Shown in pieces: positions 51,113-60,757 of a stretch of 64,000 nucleotides of DNA (positions within the stretch are counted from its first letter, which is position 1; every line of letters begins with the position of its first letter). The stretch covers positions 558,001 through 622,000 of the forward strand of contig CAWJCB010000001.1 in the NCBI GenBank assembly GCA_963841105.1, given 5' to 3'. Position numbers and translations under genes: made by a program. The notes below the pieces were generated by a model. That model made no database searches. It saw only the letters and a list, made by a program, of their open reading frames with translations, and had not been told where the DNA came from. The DNA is from VAZQ01 sp963841105 (GTDB lineage Bacteria; Pseudomonadota; Alphaproteobacteria; Rhizobiales; Xanthobacteraceae).

Positions 51113-53434
51113 ATGAATGCCAACATCGACGAGCACTCCCGAGAAAAAGGCGCACGGGACCCGGTGTGCGGCATGGTCGTAGACCCGCATGCCGCCTCGT
51201 CTCGGTATCAACACGAAGGGCGGACTTTCTATTTCTGCTCCAGCGGATGTCTCGCAAAGTTCTCCGCCGAGCCGCAGAAGTATCTCGGCAACGCGGCGCA
51301 GAGCACGCCAGCGATTGCCGCTGGGACAATCTACACATGCCCAATGCACCCGCAGATTCGCCAGGTGGGCCCTGGCGCCTGCCCGATATGCGGCATGGCG
51401 CTGGAGCCGGTGCTTGCATCGGCGGAAGCCGCGCCCAATCCCGAGCTTGCGGATATGCGCCGCCGGCTGTGGATCGGGGCTCTTTTGGCGCTTCCTGTCG
51501 TTGTGCTCGAAATGGGCGCGCATTTGACAGGGCTGGGTCACTATCTGAGCCAGTCGATATCGAACTGGGTCCAGATGATTTTGGCGACGCCGGTCGTGCT
51601 GTGGGCGGGCTGGCCCTTCTTCGTGCGTGGATGGAATTCCATCGTCACTCGAAATCTCAATATGTTCACGCTCATTGCGATGGGTACGGGCGTTGCCTGG
51701 GTGTACAGCGTCGTCGCGACTCTCTTTCCCGAAATATTCCCTGCGGCATTCCGCACCGGCGGAGGGGCGGTCGCCGTATACTTTGAGGCCGCGGCCGTCA
51801 TCACGGTTCTTGTTCTTCTGGGCCAGGTGCTGGAGTTGCGCGCGCGTGAGAGCACCAGCGGCGCAATCCGCGCACTTCTGGATTTGGCGCCGAAGATCGC
51901 GCGCCGCATCCTGAGCGACGGCCGGGAAGAGGAGGTGCAGCTCGATCAGGTTCATGCCGGCGACCGGTTGAGGGTGCGGCCGGGCGAAAAGGTTCCGGTC
52001 GATAGTGTCGTCATCGAAGGCCGCAGCGCTGTGGACGAGTCCATGGTCACAGGCGAGTTGATGCCCGTGACCAAAGAGGTCGGCGCGAACGTCATCGGCG
52101 GCACCATGAATCAATCCGGTGCGCTTGTGATCGAAGCCCGCAAGGTCGGACGCGACACGATGTTGTCGCAGATTGTGCAACTCGTGGCTGAGGCGCAGAG
52201 GAGCCGCGCGCCGATCCAGCGCATGGCCGATCAGGTCTCCGGATGGTTCGTTCCCGCGGTGATCGCCGTTGCTCTGGTCGCATTCGTGGCATGGGCCGCC
52301 TGGGGGCCCGAACCGCGGCTGTCTTATGGCCTGGTGGCAGCGGTCGCTGTGCTGATCATCGCTTGTCCTTGCGCGCTTGGCCTGGCGACCCCGATGTCGA
52401 TCATGGTGGGCATGGGCCGCGGAGCGCAGTCGGGTGTGCTCATCAAAGATGCGCAAGCGCTTGAGCGCATGGAAAAAGTCGACACCCTCGTTATCGACAA
52501 GACCGGCACCTTGACGGAAGGAAGGCCCGCTGTCACAGCCATCGTCACGGCCGACGGCCTTCTCGAAACAGAGGTGCTGCGGCTTGCCGGCAGCGTCGAA
52601 CGCGCCAGCGAGCACCCGCTCGGCGCTGCAATCGTGCGCGCCGCGCAAGAACGCGGCATCGCGATGGCGCCCGTTGCCGACTTCGATTCGCCGACGGGGA
52701 AAGGAGTTTTGGGGAATGTCGAGGGAAGGCGGATCGCGCTCGGAAACGCGAAGTTCCTGGCAGAGCTCGGCGTTGACGTGGGCTCGCTCGCTGCTCAAGC
52801 CGAGGAGCTGCGCAATGACGGAGCTACCGCCATCTTCATGGCTGTCGATGGCAGCGCCGCTGCGGTGCTTGCGATCGCCGATCCCGTCAAGCCATCTACG
52901 TCGCAAGCGCTGGCAGGCCTCAAGGCGCAGCGCATCCACGTCGTCATGCTGACCGGCGACAACTGGACCACGGCGAAAGCGGTCGCGCGGCGGCTTGGGA
53001 TCGAGGAGGTCGAGGCCGAGGTGTTGCCCGACCAGAAAAGCGCAGTCGTTGCGCGCTACAAGGCCGCGGGACGTGTCGTCTCCATGGCGGGCGACGGGGT
53101 CAATGACGCCCCCGCGCTCGCCGCCGCGGACGTGGGCATTGCGATGGGAACGGGGACGGACGTGGCTATGGAAAGCGCGGGCGTCACGCTGCTCAAAGGC
53201 GATCTGACCGGCATTGTTCGAGCTCGCCGCCTGTCGCAGGCCGTGATGCGCAATATCAGGCAAAATCTGTTCTTCGCGTTCATCTACAACGCGGCAGGCG
53301 TGCCCATTGCCGCGGGCGCGCTGTATCCCGTTTTCGGCATCCTGCTGTCGCCCATCATCGCCGCAGCGGCGATGGCGCTCTCCTCGGTCAGCGTCGTCGG
53401 CAACTCGCTGCGCCTGCGGCACATCCAGCTGTGA
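51113..53434 (+). CDS. copA: Cu+-exporting P1B-type ATPase with YHS and heavy-metal-binding domains
   Basis: 773 residues from ATG 51113 (MNANIDEHSREKG); the frame is open further up, but the operator-like site lies there. Order: YHS domain (DPVCGMVV to FYFCSSGCLAKF), a heavy-metal-binding domain (YTCPMHPQIRQVGPG, ACPICGMALEP), then a P1B ATPase core with the ion-path CPC (IIACPCALGLATP), phosphorylation motif DKTGTLTEG, SEHPLGAA, TGDNWTTA and GDGVNDAPALA. NAAGVPIAAGALYPVFG with the preceding Tyr-Asn and MALSSVSVVGNSLRLR mark the Cu+ (P1B-1) class. It pumps copper out of the cytoplasm. No N-terminal HMA domain. It directly follows the isonitrile genes in the same direction. Confidence 0.93.
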   Translation: MNANIDEHSREKGARDPVCGMVVDPHAASSRYQHEGRTFYFCSSGCLAKFSAEPQKYLGNAAQSTPAIAAGTIYTCPMHPQIRQVGPGACPICGMALEPVLASAEAAPNPELADMRRRLWIGALLALPVVVLEMGAHLTGLGHYLSQSISNWVQMILATPVVLWAGWPFFVRGWNSIVTRNLNMFTLIAMGTGVAWVYSVVATLFPEIFPAAFRTGGGAVAVYFEAAAVITVLVLLGQVLELRARESTSGAIRALLDLAPKIARRILSDGREEEVQLDQVHAGDRLRVRPGEKVPVDSVVIEGRSAVDESMVTGELMPVTKEVGANVIGGTMNQSGALVIEARKVGRDTMLSQIVQLVAEAQRSRAPIQRMADQVSGWFVPAVIAVALVAFVAWAAWGPEPRLSYGLVAAVAVLIIACPCALGLATPMSIMVGMGRGAQSGVLIKDAQALERMEKVDTLVIDKTGTLTEGRPAVTAIVTADGLLETEVLRLAGSVERASEHPLGAAIVRAAQERGIAMAPVADFDSPTGKGVLGNVEGRRIALGNAKFLAELGVDVGSLAAQAEELRNDGATAIFMAVDGSAAAVLAIADPVKPSTSQALAGLKAQRIHVVMLTGDNWTTAKAVARRLGIEEVEAEVLPDQKSAVVARYKAAGRVVSMAGDGVNDAPALAAADVGIAMGTGTDVAMESAGVTLLKGDLTGIVRARRLSQAVMRNIRQNLFFAFIYNAAGVPIAAGALYPVFGILLSPIIAAAAMALSSVSVVGNSLRLRHIQL

Positions 53435-53463
53435 AACGTTACGGATCGGAAGCTCAGAGGGGG

Positions 53464-53581
53464 GTCATTCCGGGGAGCCGCGCAGCGGCTATCCCGGAAT
53501 CCAGTAATCACAGCGGCCTCTTGCAAGGACTGGGATTACTGGATTCCGGGCTCTCGGCCTTCGGCCTCGACCCGGAATGAC
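53464..53581. repeat. Palindromic repeat of the fdhA-gap family
   Basis: GTCATTCCGGGGAGCCGCGC at the left pairs with CGACCCGGAATGAC at the right; inner arms CCCGGAATCCAGTAATC and GATTACTGGATTCCGGG are perfect. It fills the gap after copA and may also end its transcript. The rest of 53435-53803 shows nothing else. Confidence 0.75.
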
Positions 53582-53803
53582 GCAATAGTGCGTGCTAGCC
53601 GACCTATCTCGCAGGATTGGCAGACTCCACGGGCAAATTGCGAGCCCCGTATGCCTGATCTGTCGCGATGACCTGCGGAGATGCAGGAGGGCGAACGCGA
53701 CGTTAATGCAAGCAGCGGGAATCTCACTGTTACGACCTCATACTCTTGCCGGAATCGGAGTGCTTCATGCCCTCCGGGTGCGCGGGGAAGAGGGGCCTGG
53801 ATC

Positions 53804-54040
53804 ATGAAAAAGCTGATTGCGCTTGCCATATTGGCATTTGCATTTGCGCCGGCGAGCGCGCGCGCTCAGGAGCGTGTGGGTGACGCCGCATTGGGGGCTT
53901 TGTCCGGCGCCGTCGTGCTCGGCCCGGTGGGAGCGGTAGCAGGCGCTGTGGTCGGCTATTCGGCAGGACCCTCTATCGCAAGCTCGTGGGGATTGCGACG
54001 GGGCAGGCGGCATTATCACCGGCGCTACGCACGACGGTAG
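53804..54040 (+). CDS. Small exported glycine-zipper protein (78 aa)
   Basis: 78 residues: signal peptide MKKLIALAILAFAFAPASARA, then GDAALGALSGAVVLGPVGAV and AGAVVGYSAGP, a glycine-zipper-like segment, and a basic His/Arg tail (GRRHYHRRYARR). The ATG lies after GGGGAAGAGGGG. Similar small proteins occur widely in rhizobia; the function is unknown. It stands alone between the repeat and the next gene. Confidence 0.7.
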   Translation: MKKLIALAILAFAFAPASARAQERVGDAALGALSGAVVLGPVGAVAGAVVGYSAGPSIASSWGLRRGRRHYHRRYARR

Positions 54041-54221
54041 CCGAGCTCTCCGTCCTGGCGGCCCCTCGGACCAAGTCCAGGGGAGGTTTGTTCCGGCCAC
54101 ACCGCGACCTACTTCGGCCGCAAGATCATTGACGAGAACACATTGCGGTGCTGTTGCTTGCCCCGCATGAGCGACCTTACGCGCAAGATCAACTGCTTGA
54201 GCTCATCCGGCGGCCGCGGCG

Positions 54222-56894
54222 ATGACCGAGCTTAAGCCCGCGCGGCTGCATTTCGATCTCGACCTCAAGCCGACGCTCTCTCTTTATATCGCGGTGGGGC
54301 TGCAGGCAGGCGCCGTGATCGCGCTGCAGATCTGCATCATGCGCATCTTCTCGGTCGGAAGCTGGGCGCATTTCGGCTCGCTGGTGATAAGCCTTGCCAT
54401 GCTTGGCTTTGGCCTGACCAGCGCCGTCATGTGCATCAGCAAAGACTGGTTCGAGCGCCACTGGCGCGGCGTCGCGACCACCGCGCTGATGGCTTTTGGT
54501 CCGCTGAGCGTCGCCGCGAACCTGCTGGCGCAACAAATCCCGTTCAACGCCATCTTCCTCATCTCCGACCCGACGCAGAAGTGGCGGCTGTTCGCAAACT
54601 TCATGCTCTACATGCTGCCCTTTCTCGCCGGCGCGCTTTACCTCGGCACGGTGTTTCTCAAGGCGAAAAAGGTTTTCGGCCGCGTCTATTTCGCTGATCT
54701 GTCAGGCGCCGGCCTATGCGGGCTGGCGTTTCTGCTGGCGATGTATCTGATGCGGCCGGAAAATCTCATCGTCGTGCCGCTTGTCCTATGGGTTTCCGGG
54801 AGCGTGCTCTGGTTTTCGGCGCTCCGGAATGCTCGCGCCATGCGCTGGGTGGCGGCGGCAGCCATCCTGTCGATCGGCGCGCATTTTGCGCTGCCGCCGC
54901 TGCTCAATCTCCCGAAGCTCGCCGTCTCCGATTACAAGGGCGTCTCCTACGCGCGCAGGTTCCCCGACAGCGAGCGCGTGTACGAGCGTTCGTCGCCGTT
55001 CGGATATCTGGAAGTTTATTCCAGCTCGTATCTGCACTTCGCGCCCGGGCTCTCCGACAACGCGGCATTCACGCTGCCGAAGATGCCGGCGAACGCCTAT
55101 CTCGGCATGTATATCGATGGCGAGGGACCAAGCGGCATCATCCGCGATCTGCCGCCGGAGGAAACGGCGTACTACCGTTTTCTGCCCATGTTCTACCCGT
55201 ATCTGATCAAACCGGCGCCCGACACCTTCGTCGTTCAGTTCGGTGGCGGGATTTCAACTTCGGTCGCGCTGCGCAGCAACTCGAAGAGCGTCACGGTGGC
55301 CGAGGCAAACCCAGCGGTGCTCGACGCCTTTCGCGGCGACAAAGGCTTGCGCGCGTTCACCGGCGATGTCCTTAACGATCCGCGGGTCCGCGTGATCGGA
55401 TACGACGGCCGGCTTTTCCTGGCGCATACGCCTGAGCGCTACGACGTGATCGATCTGAGCCTTGCCGATTCCGCCGGCCTTTCAAGCCCCGGCGGCTTCG
55501 CCATTGTGGAAAAGTTCTCCTATACGCGGGAAGCCATGGCGAGCTACATGCGCGCGCTCAAGGACGGCGGCGTGCTCTCGGTGACGCTATGGAACAAGGA
55601 GGAACCGCCGAAATCGGTGCTCAAGCTGTACAGCACCATGGCCGCGGCAGCGCGCGAGGCGCAGCCAGGCGATATCTCGCAGCGCTTCTTCGTCGTGTCG
55701 AGCTACCTGTCGACGGCGACGGTGCTGTACAAGCGCGGCGGCTTCTCCGCGGATGAGATCGGCAAGCTCCTCGACCACACGCGCGCCATGTCGTTCGACC
55801 CGATTTATTATCCCGGCTTCGAATACGACCCCGCGCAGACCACGAAGGTGCTCAACGACTACAGGCAGCAAGCCTTCAGTTCGGGATCGGACGATGCTGC
55901 CAAGGAGGAGCCGACGCCGGAGGCGATGCTGCTGGCCAAAGCTGCCTCCAATGAGGAGGAGCCCGCACCAGAGAAAGCGGGCGCCGTGCTTCCCGCGACC
56001 ACCATGGGGCAGATGGCCTGGCATCATCTCGTGCACGGCGGTTGGGACGACGTAGCGGACCGCTACGTCTTCGACACGCGGCCACTGACAAACGCGCGGC
56101 CTTACTTCGCCGCCTATGTGAAGCCAGGCGATCTTCCGCTGGTGACTGACCGGCTCGAGCTGTTCCAGGACGAGTGGGGCTATCTTCTCCTCTGGGCGAC
56201 GCTTGCCATTGCCAGCATCGCGGCAATGTCGCTGGTTCTGATCCCGTTGATTTTCGGCTGGCGCAGCATCTTCAGCCGCAACCCCGGCAAGTTCCGCACC
56301 ATCGTCTATTTCGCCTGCCTCGGCGCCGGCTACATCATGGTGGAAGTGGGCCTGATCTCCGATTTCATGCTGGCGTTGAGCAACGCGACGGTCTCAGCGT
56401 CCGTCCTGATCACCGGCATGCTCGTTTTTTCCGGGCTCGGCGCTTTTTTCTCCGAGCGTTGCCTCGACCGGGCGCGCAGCGTCATGCCCATGATCTTCGT
56501 GGCAATCGGCGCATTGTTGATAGGATACGGGTTGTTTCTCGATCGCGTGCTCGACCTGATCGGCGCCCTGCCCTACCCTCTGCGCCTCATCCTCTGCTTC
56601 GCGCTCATCTTCCCGCCGGCTTTTCTCATGGGTTTCCCCATGCCGGTGGCGATGACATCGCTCGCCCGCCTTGGCAAGGACCACATGTTTCTATGGGCAT
56701 GGGGCATCAACGGCTGCTTTTCCGTCATCGGCGCGGCCATGGTGCCGATCGTCGCGACTTCGTTCGGAGTGAGCGCCGTTCTCATGATCGCAGCCGGCGC
56801 CTATCTCGTCGCAACGCCTGCCTTTTTCGCGGTGCTCCTGCCGCTTCGGCCTACACCGGCGCGGATGTTGCTGCCCGCCAGCACGCCGGCATGA
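54222..56894 (+). CDS. Large membrane protein with spermidine synthase-like domain
   Basis: 890 residues. About six N-terminal helices (ALQICIMRIFSVGSW, LVISLAMLGFGLTSAVM) lead into a soluble aminopropyltransferase/methyltransferase-like Rossmann domain (FVVQFGGGISTSVALRSNSK then VTVAEANPAVLDAFR; YDVIDLSLADSAGLSSPGG). A second set of about six helices follows (YIMVEVGLISDFMLALSN, FPPAFLMGFPMPVA). This TM-SpeE-TM arrangement is known in bacteria, but the reaction is not. The GGGIS motif and acidic VAEANP are in the cofactor-binding positions. True polyamine synthesis is doubtful because the usual Asp pair of SpeE is not evident. Confidence 0.85.
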   Translation: MTELKPARLHFDLDLKPTLSLYIAVGLQAGAVIALQICIMRIFSVGSWAHFGSLVISLAMLGFGLTSAVMCISKDWFERHWRGVATTALMAFGPLSVAANLLAQQIPFNAIFLISDPTQKWRLFANFMLYMLPFLAGALYLGTVFLKAKKVFGRVYFADLSGAGLCGLAFLLAMYLMRPENLIVVPLVLWVSGSVLWFSALRNARAMRWVAAAAILSIGAHFALPPLLNLPKLAVSDYKGVSYARRFPDSERVYERSSPFGYLEVYSSSYLHFAPGLSDNAAFTLPKMPANAYLGMYIDGEGPSGIIRDLPPEETAYYRFLPMFYPYLIKPAPDTFVVQFGGGISTSVALRSNSKSVTVAEANPAVLDAFRGDKGLRAFTGDVLNDPRVRVIGYDGRLFLAHTPERYDVIDLSLADSAGLSSPGGFAIVEKFSYTREAMASYMRALKDGGVLSVTLWNKEEPPKSVLKLYSTMAAAAREAQPGDISQRFFVVSSYLSTATVLYKRGGFSADEIGKLLDHTRAMSFDPIYYPGFEYDPAQTTKVLNDYRQQAFSSGSDDAAKEEPTPEAMLLAKAASNEEEPAPEKAGAVLPATTMGQMAWHHLVHGGWDDVADRYVFDTRPLTNARPYFAAYVKPGDLPLVTDRLELFQDEWGYLLLWATLAIASIAAMSLVLIPLIFGWRSIFSRNPGKFRTIVYFACLGAGYIMVEVGLISDFMLALSNATVSASVLITGMLVFSGLGAFFSERCLDRARSVMPMIFVAIGALLIGYGLFLDRVLDLIGALPYPLRLILCFALIFPPAFLMGFPMPVAMTSLARLGKDHMFLWAWGINGCFSVIGAAMVPIVATSFGVSAVLMIAAGAYLVATPAFFAVLLPLRPTPARMLLPASTPA

Positions 56895-57455
56895 GGCCAA
56901 GGAGGCGCGCGAGCGGCTACCAGGCTTTATGGTGATGAGCCGGGCGCGCGTCCTGTTCCAAGCCGCGCAGGATCAGGAAACCCGGAGACCGTTCGAGAAA
57001 GCTCGTTCGAGAGAGCACACGGCAATATAGTCACGATTTCGCTCAGTGAACGATAGTACCAGATTGTCCCTTGCGTCCGTCCGTGCCGGCTCCATAGTCG
57101 TCACCTACGGTTTGATAGTCCTGAAGGATTCGTGGCGTTATCCGCCGGCGGCGGAGATAGGAGCGACATTGACCGGCCTGATCGGACGCGATGAAAGATA
57201 TGCCTCTTTTCGAGTCGCCTCGCGGTTTGCTGCGCCACGAATCCTGAATCGCGACATCCGGGCACGAGCTCCGAACCTAGCTCGATATCATCCAACGTGG
57301 GTTTGCCGCCTCGTCTTCGGCGCATCGGGTAGACGGCCGGCTATGGCCTGGACTCGCTGCCGCCAGCGACAATGACCCGCACGCTGAGCAGTGAGCGATT
57401 AGGGAATGCCTTCTCCGGCACACCGGTCACCTGGGCTCGTCCGTAACCAGCGGGG
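56895..57455. other. Stretch without convincing gene
   Basis: About 560 bases follow the membrane protein without a frame that resembles a known protein. Repeated GTTCGAGAAAGC and GTTCGAGAGAGC occur near 56992-57017. The next possible gene is the tiny minus-strand frame at 57456-57572, after which 57573-57773 is empty up to the TRAP permease stop. Confidence 0.4.
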
Positions 57456-57572
57456 TCACCTTCGGGCCTGTCCCGGCGGCGGCGTCATTGTTGGAACTGG
57501 CGACTGTTGCGCCTCCAGCGGCGCCGAACAGAGGAAGAGCAACGAAACGAAAACGCCAAGCAGGCAGCGCAT
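57456..57572 (-). CDS. Possible tiny exported peptide (38 aa)
   Basis: ATG at 57572 with CGGAG seven bases before it opens a 38-codon frame, MRCLLGVFVSLLFLCSAPLE followed by AQQSPVPTMTPPPGQARR. The first 22 residues form a good signal peptide, and the LCSAP segment could be read as a lipobox-like site. The remainder is short and Pro-rich. It is too small for confidence and no homologue is recalled, but start signal and hydrophobicity are better than chance. Confidence 0.3.
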   Translation of the reverse strand: MRCLLGVFVSLLFLCSAPLEAQQSPVPTMTPPPGQARR

Positions 57573-57773
57573 TTCGATCTCCGTGTTGCGTGCGGGTTGG
57601 GCAGCTTACAACACGAATGCCCAGAGTGAGGCCCACCTTCGCAGGCGGCCTGATCACCTTCAACCCGTCAGTGATACGCCATTCGCTCGCTTTGCACCGC
57701 AACGTGGAGGCTACACTCGCGCGCCGCATCAGGAAGTAGGTTGAGTCTTCGGCCCGCATGCCGCCGTCCGCCG

Positions 57774-59138
57774 TTATCGCGGTCGCGTCAGCATCGGTCC
57801 CATCACGGCGTCCGGCAGCCCCGTCGAGACGATCGGAAATGCGCACAGGAAGATGACGGCCATGATCATCAGCAACACGAAAGGCACCACCCCCCAGATC
57901 ACGTCATTGAGCGGGATGTCCGGCGCAATGTTCTTGATGACGAAGAGGTTAAGCCCCACCGGGGGATGAATGAGGCCCATTTCCATGACGATCGTCATGA
58001 TGACGCCGAACCAGATCAGGTCAAAGCCCGCGGCCTTCAGAGGCGGCAGGATGATCGGCGCCGTCATCAGGATGATCGATACGGGAGGCAGGAAAAATCC
58101 AAGCACCACCACCATCAACAGGATGGCGGCGAGCAGCACCCAGCGCGACAACTGCATGTCAACGATCCACTGCGCCGTCAACTGGCTGATGTGCAGATAG
58201 CTCATCACATAGGAGTAGAGGAGCGACATGCCGATGATGAACATCAGCATTGTCGATTCCCGTAACGTCGCCACCAATATCGGCTCGAGCTCGCGCGGCG
58301 TCCAGACGGCGTAGATGAGCGCAATCAGAAGCAGCGCCAGAATAGCGCCCAAGCCGGCCGTTTCCGACGGGGTCGCATATCCCCCATACAGGGCAATCAT
58401 CACGCCGGTCAGCAGGATGACAAACGGCAACACCCGCGGCAGCAGCGCGAATTTGTCGCGCACCGTCATCGTGTCTTCGCGCAGGAGCTCCGATTGCGCG
58501 CCTGTGGTTTCCCGCAGAGCTTTGGCGCGACGATACTCCGCGCGAAAACGCCACATCGCATAAGCGGCGAAGAGCAGGACGAGGAGCAGCGCGGGCCCGA
58601 TCGCTGCGAGGAACAGTCGCCCGAGCGATTGCTCGGCGGCGACCGCGTAGAGAATCATGGTGATCGACGGTGGCAACAGGATGCCGAGCGTTCCCCCGGC
58701 GGCGATCACCCCCGATGCGAACCCCCCTGAATAGCCTCGCCGGCGCATCTCCGGAATGCCGGCCGACCCGATGGCCGAGCAGGTTGCGGGCGATGAACCG
58801 GCCATGGCGGCAAACAACGCGCAGGCGAACACGTTGGCTATTCCGAGCCCACCCGGAATGCGATGCATCCAGGCGTGCAACGCTCCGTAGAGGTCCCGGC
58901 CGGCGCGCGAGCGTCCGATGGCGGCCCCCTTGAGGATGAACAAGGGAATCGAGAGCAGCGTGATCGAGGCCATCTCCTCGTAGACGTTCTGCGTGATGGT
59001 ATCGACCGACGACGGCGGCATGAACGCGATCATGAATACGGTCGCGATCGCGCCAAGCGCGAACGCGATCGGCATGCCGCCGAACATCGCCAGCAGCGTC
59101 GCCCCGCCGTACAACAACCCGATGGACAGCGTGCTCAT
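57774..59138 (-). CDS. dctM: TRAP transporter large permease (DctM)
   Basis: 454 residues with about 12-13 membrane helices, the ion-coupled channel of a tripartite ATP-independent periplasmic transporter. Landmarks: GMPIAFALGAIATVFMI, PLFILKGAAIGRSRAG, MAGSSPATCSAIGSAGIPEM, GGTLGILLPPSITMILY, and HPPVGLNLFVIKNIAPDIP. Its ATG overlaps the DctQ stop by 4 nt. With dctQ and dctP upstream on the same strand it completes a full transporter operon. Ligand unknown; DctP-type systems usually carry carboxylates. Confidence 0.95.
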   Translation of the reverse strand: MSTLSIGLLYGGATLLAMFGGMPIAFALGAIATVFMIAFMPPSSVDTITQNVYEEMASITLLSIPLFILKGAAIGRSRAGRDLYGALHAWMHRIPGGLGIANVFACALFAAMAGSSPATCSAIGSAGIPEMRRRGYSGGFASGVIAAGGTLGILLPPSITMILYAVAAEQSLGRLFLAAIGPALLLVLLFAAYAMWRFRAEYRRAKALRETTGAQSELLREDTMTVRDKFALLPRVLPFVILLTGVMIALYGGYATPSETAGLGAILALLLIALIYAVWTPRELEPILVATLRESTMLMFIIGMSLLYSYVMSYLHISQLTAQWIVDMQLSRWVLLAAILLMVVVLGFFLPPVSIILMTAPIILPPLKAAGFDLIWFGVIMTIVMEMGLIHPPVGLNLFVIKNIAPDIPLNDVIWGVVPFVLLMIMAVIFLCAFPIVSTGLPDAVMGPMLTRPR

Positions 59139-59698
59139 TTATGCGATTTAAGCCGCCGGAGCTCGTGGGTGATCTGCAACAACAGCTGGATTGTGAGCAG
59201 CGACATGCCGACGGACATGAGCGAATAAGGAACCCAGAGCGGCGGGCCCCAGGTCGAGCCGGAATGATAATTTTCCGTGACCGCTTCGTGCAAAAGCGTC
59301 CATGATTTCCAGGCGAAGTAGCCGCAGAACGCCGCGCTCGCGATATCGACGATGAGCACGCGGATCCTGTTCGCCCGCGGCGAGATCAGCTCGGCGAGCA
59401 CCTCGATGGCAACATGACCACGGTTCGCCTGGATGGCCGCGGCGGACATGAACACCGCCCCCACGATGAGGAACACCGCGGTCTCGTCCTGCCAGTCCGT
59501 TGAATAGTGCAGGAAATAGCGGGTGACGACGCTGTAGGTGAGCACCAGCGACGCCGCCACCAGCGCAACCGACGAGACCAGAACCACGACAAAATTCACC
59601 GACCCCAGCATGCGGTCAGCAACCGAAGTGGCGTCTCCTGCTCTTGCAATCGACGAGGCCGATTGCTCGGTCTCGACCAGGTCGAGCCCGTGGACCAA
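59135..59698 (-). CDS. dctQ: TRAP transporter small permease (DctQ)
   Basis: 187 residues with four membrane helices (VNFVVVLVSSVALVAASLVL; DETAVFLIVGAVFMSAA; VDIASAAFCGYFAWKSW; LMSVGMSLLTIQLLLQ). The WQDETAVFLIVGAVFMSAA and NRGHVAIEVL segments are the usual DctQ signature. A cytoplasmic N-tail of about 30 residues precedes the first helix. It lies 21 bp after dctP and overlaps dctM by 4 nt. Confidence 0.92.
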   Translation of the reverse strand: MVHGLDLVETEQSASSIARAGDATSVADRMLGSVNFVVVLVSSVALVAASLVLTYSVVTRYFLHYSTDWQDETAVFLIVGAVFMSAAAIQANRGHVAIEVLAELISPRANRIRVLIVDIASAAFCGYFAWKSWTLLHEAVTENYHSGSTWGPPLWVPYSLMSVGMSLLTIQLLLQITHELRRLKSHK

Positions 59699-59719
59699 TG
59701 CGCTTCCCCGTTGCTCGGC

Positions 59720-60757
59720 CTATGACACAGGGACAGCCTCGGCGAGCTTGATCAGCTCAGCCGACAAGGCAGTCTTGTCCCCGTAGTCCTTCCACGCCGT
59801 CCCGCGTGCGATGACGCGCCACTTGTCGACAATCGAGTCGTCGAGATCGAGCACCTTGGCGCCTTTCCTGGCATAGACCTCCGCCACACTCTTGTCGTCG
59901 GCCATCGCCTCGCTGGTGCCGAACTCCTCCATCTCCTGTCCCAGCGCCATGATTGTGTCCTGCTGATCCTTCGGCAGCGACTGAAAAATCTGCTTCGACA
60001 TGATCAGAGGTTCGAACATGTACCAATAGGATTTGCCGCGGCCGGTCGTGAGGCTCTTCGCAAGCTCCTCGAGGCGGAAGGAGATCAGGCTTGTAGAAGA
60101 GGTGATTGCCGCATCGCAGGCACCGGTCTGCATTGCCGCATAGAGCTCGTTCGAGGGCAGCGACAGCGTCGAGGCTCCGGCGGCCTTGAGCACCATGTCC
60201 ATCTCCCGGCTGCCGCCGCGCACCTTAAGACCCTTGGCATCTTCAGGATTGACGATCGGCACTGTTCGGCTGGCGACACCGCCTGCCTGCCAGATCCAGG
60301 AGATGACGACGACGCCCTTCTCGCCCAGGAACGAAGCCAGCTTCTGGCCGACCTCCGCTTTCTTCCAGGCGGCGCCTTGCTTGTAGGAGCTGACCAGGCC
60401 CGGCATCAGTCCGATATTGGTCTCGGGCAGCTCGCCCCCGGCGTATGAAATAGGATAAAGACTGATGTCGAGCGCGCCTTTGCGCAGCGCCGAGAACTGC
60501 GCCACGGTCTTCATCAGCGAGGAGTTGGGATATACCTGCGCGTCGAGCGCGCCGTTGGTGCGCTTGCCGAGCTCGGCGGCGAACCTGCGGCACAGGCGAT
60601 CGCGAAAATCGCCTTCGTCCATGGTGCCGCCCGGAAATTGGTGCGAGATCTTGAAGGTGCGGACCTGCGCGGCGGCACGGCGGACAAGCCGTGGCGAAGC
60701 AAGCATCGCGGCGGCGCCAGCGCCCAATGTCAGCACAGAGCGTCGGGTTTTACGCAT
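59720..60757 (-). CDS. dctP: TRAP transporter substrate-binding protein (DctP)
   Basis: 345 residues. A twin-Arg-like export signal (TRRSVLTLGAGAAAMLASP) ends near RAAAQVR. The mature protein carries DctP landmarks: GALDAQVYPNSSLMKTV, YPISYAGGELPETNIGLMP, VVSWIWQ-like VVISWIWQAGG, LKVRGGSREMDMVLKAAGAS, with the carboxylate-binding Arg in GLKVRG, and ELYAAMQTGACDAAITSS. It captures the ligand in the periplasm for DctQM. An AGGAGGAATG precedes the start. First gene of the operon. Confidence 0.93.
   Translation of the reverse strand: MRKTRRSVLTLGAGAAAMLASPRLVRRAAAQVRTFKISHQFPGGTMDEGDFRDRLCRRFAAELGKRTNGALDAQVYPNSSLMKTVAQFSALRKGALDISLYPISYAGGELPETNIGLMPGLVSSYKQGAAWKKAEVGQKLASFLGEKGVVVISWIWQAGGVASRTVPIVNPEDAKGLKVRGGSREMDMVLKAAGASTLSLPSNELYAAMQTGACDAAITSSTSLISFRLEELAKSLTTGRGKSYWYMFEPLIMSKQIFQSLPKDQQDTIMALGQEMEEFGTSEAMADDKSVAEVYARKGAKVLDLDDSIVDKWRVIARGTAWKDYGDKTALSAELIKLAEAVPVS

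Noticed and set aside
51110..53422. Long open frame (770 codons) on the minus strand opposite copA
   Set aside because: Antisense shadow; copA motifs are complete on the plus strand.
46209..53434. NRPS, acyl-ACP ligase or carrier protein of a full isonitrile lipopeptide cluster
   Set aside because: No adenylation, condensation or carrier-protein motif is present in any frame of the region; only the oxygenase and thioesterase-like parts exist here.
54222..56894. Annotation as plain spermidine synthase
   Set aside because: Twelve or so membrane helices and missing SpeE acid residues make cytoplasmic polyamine synthesis unlikely.
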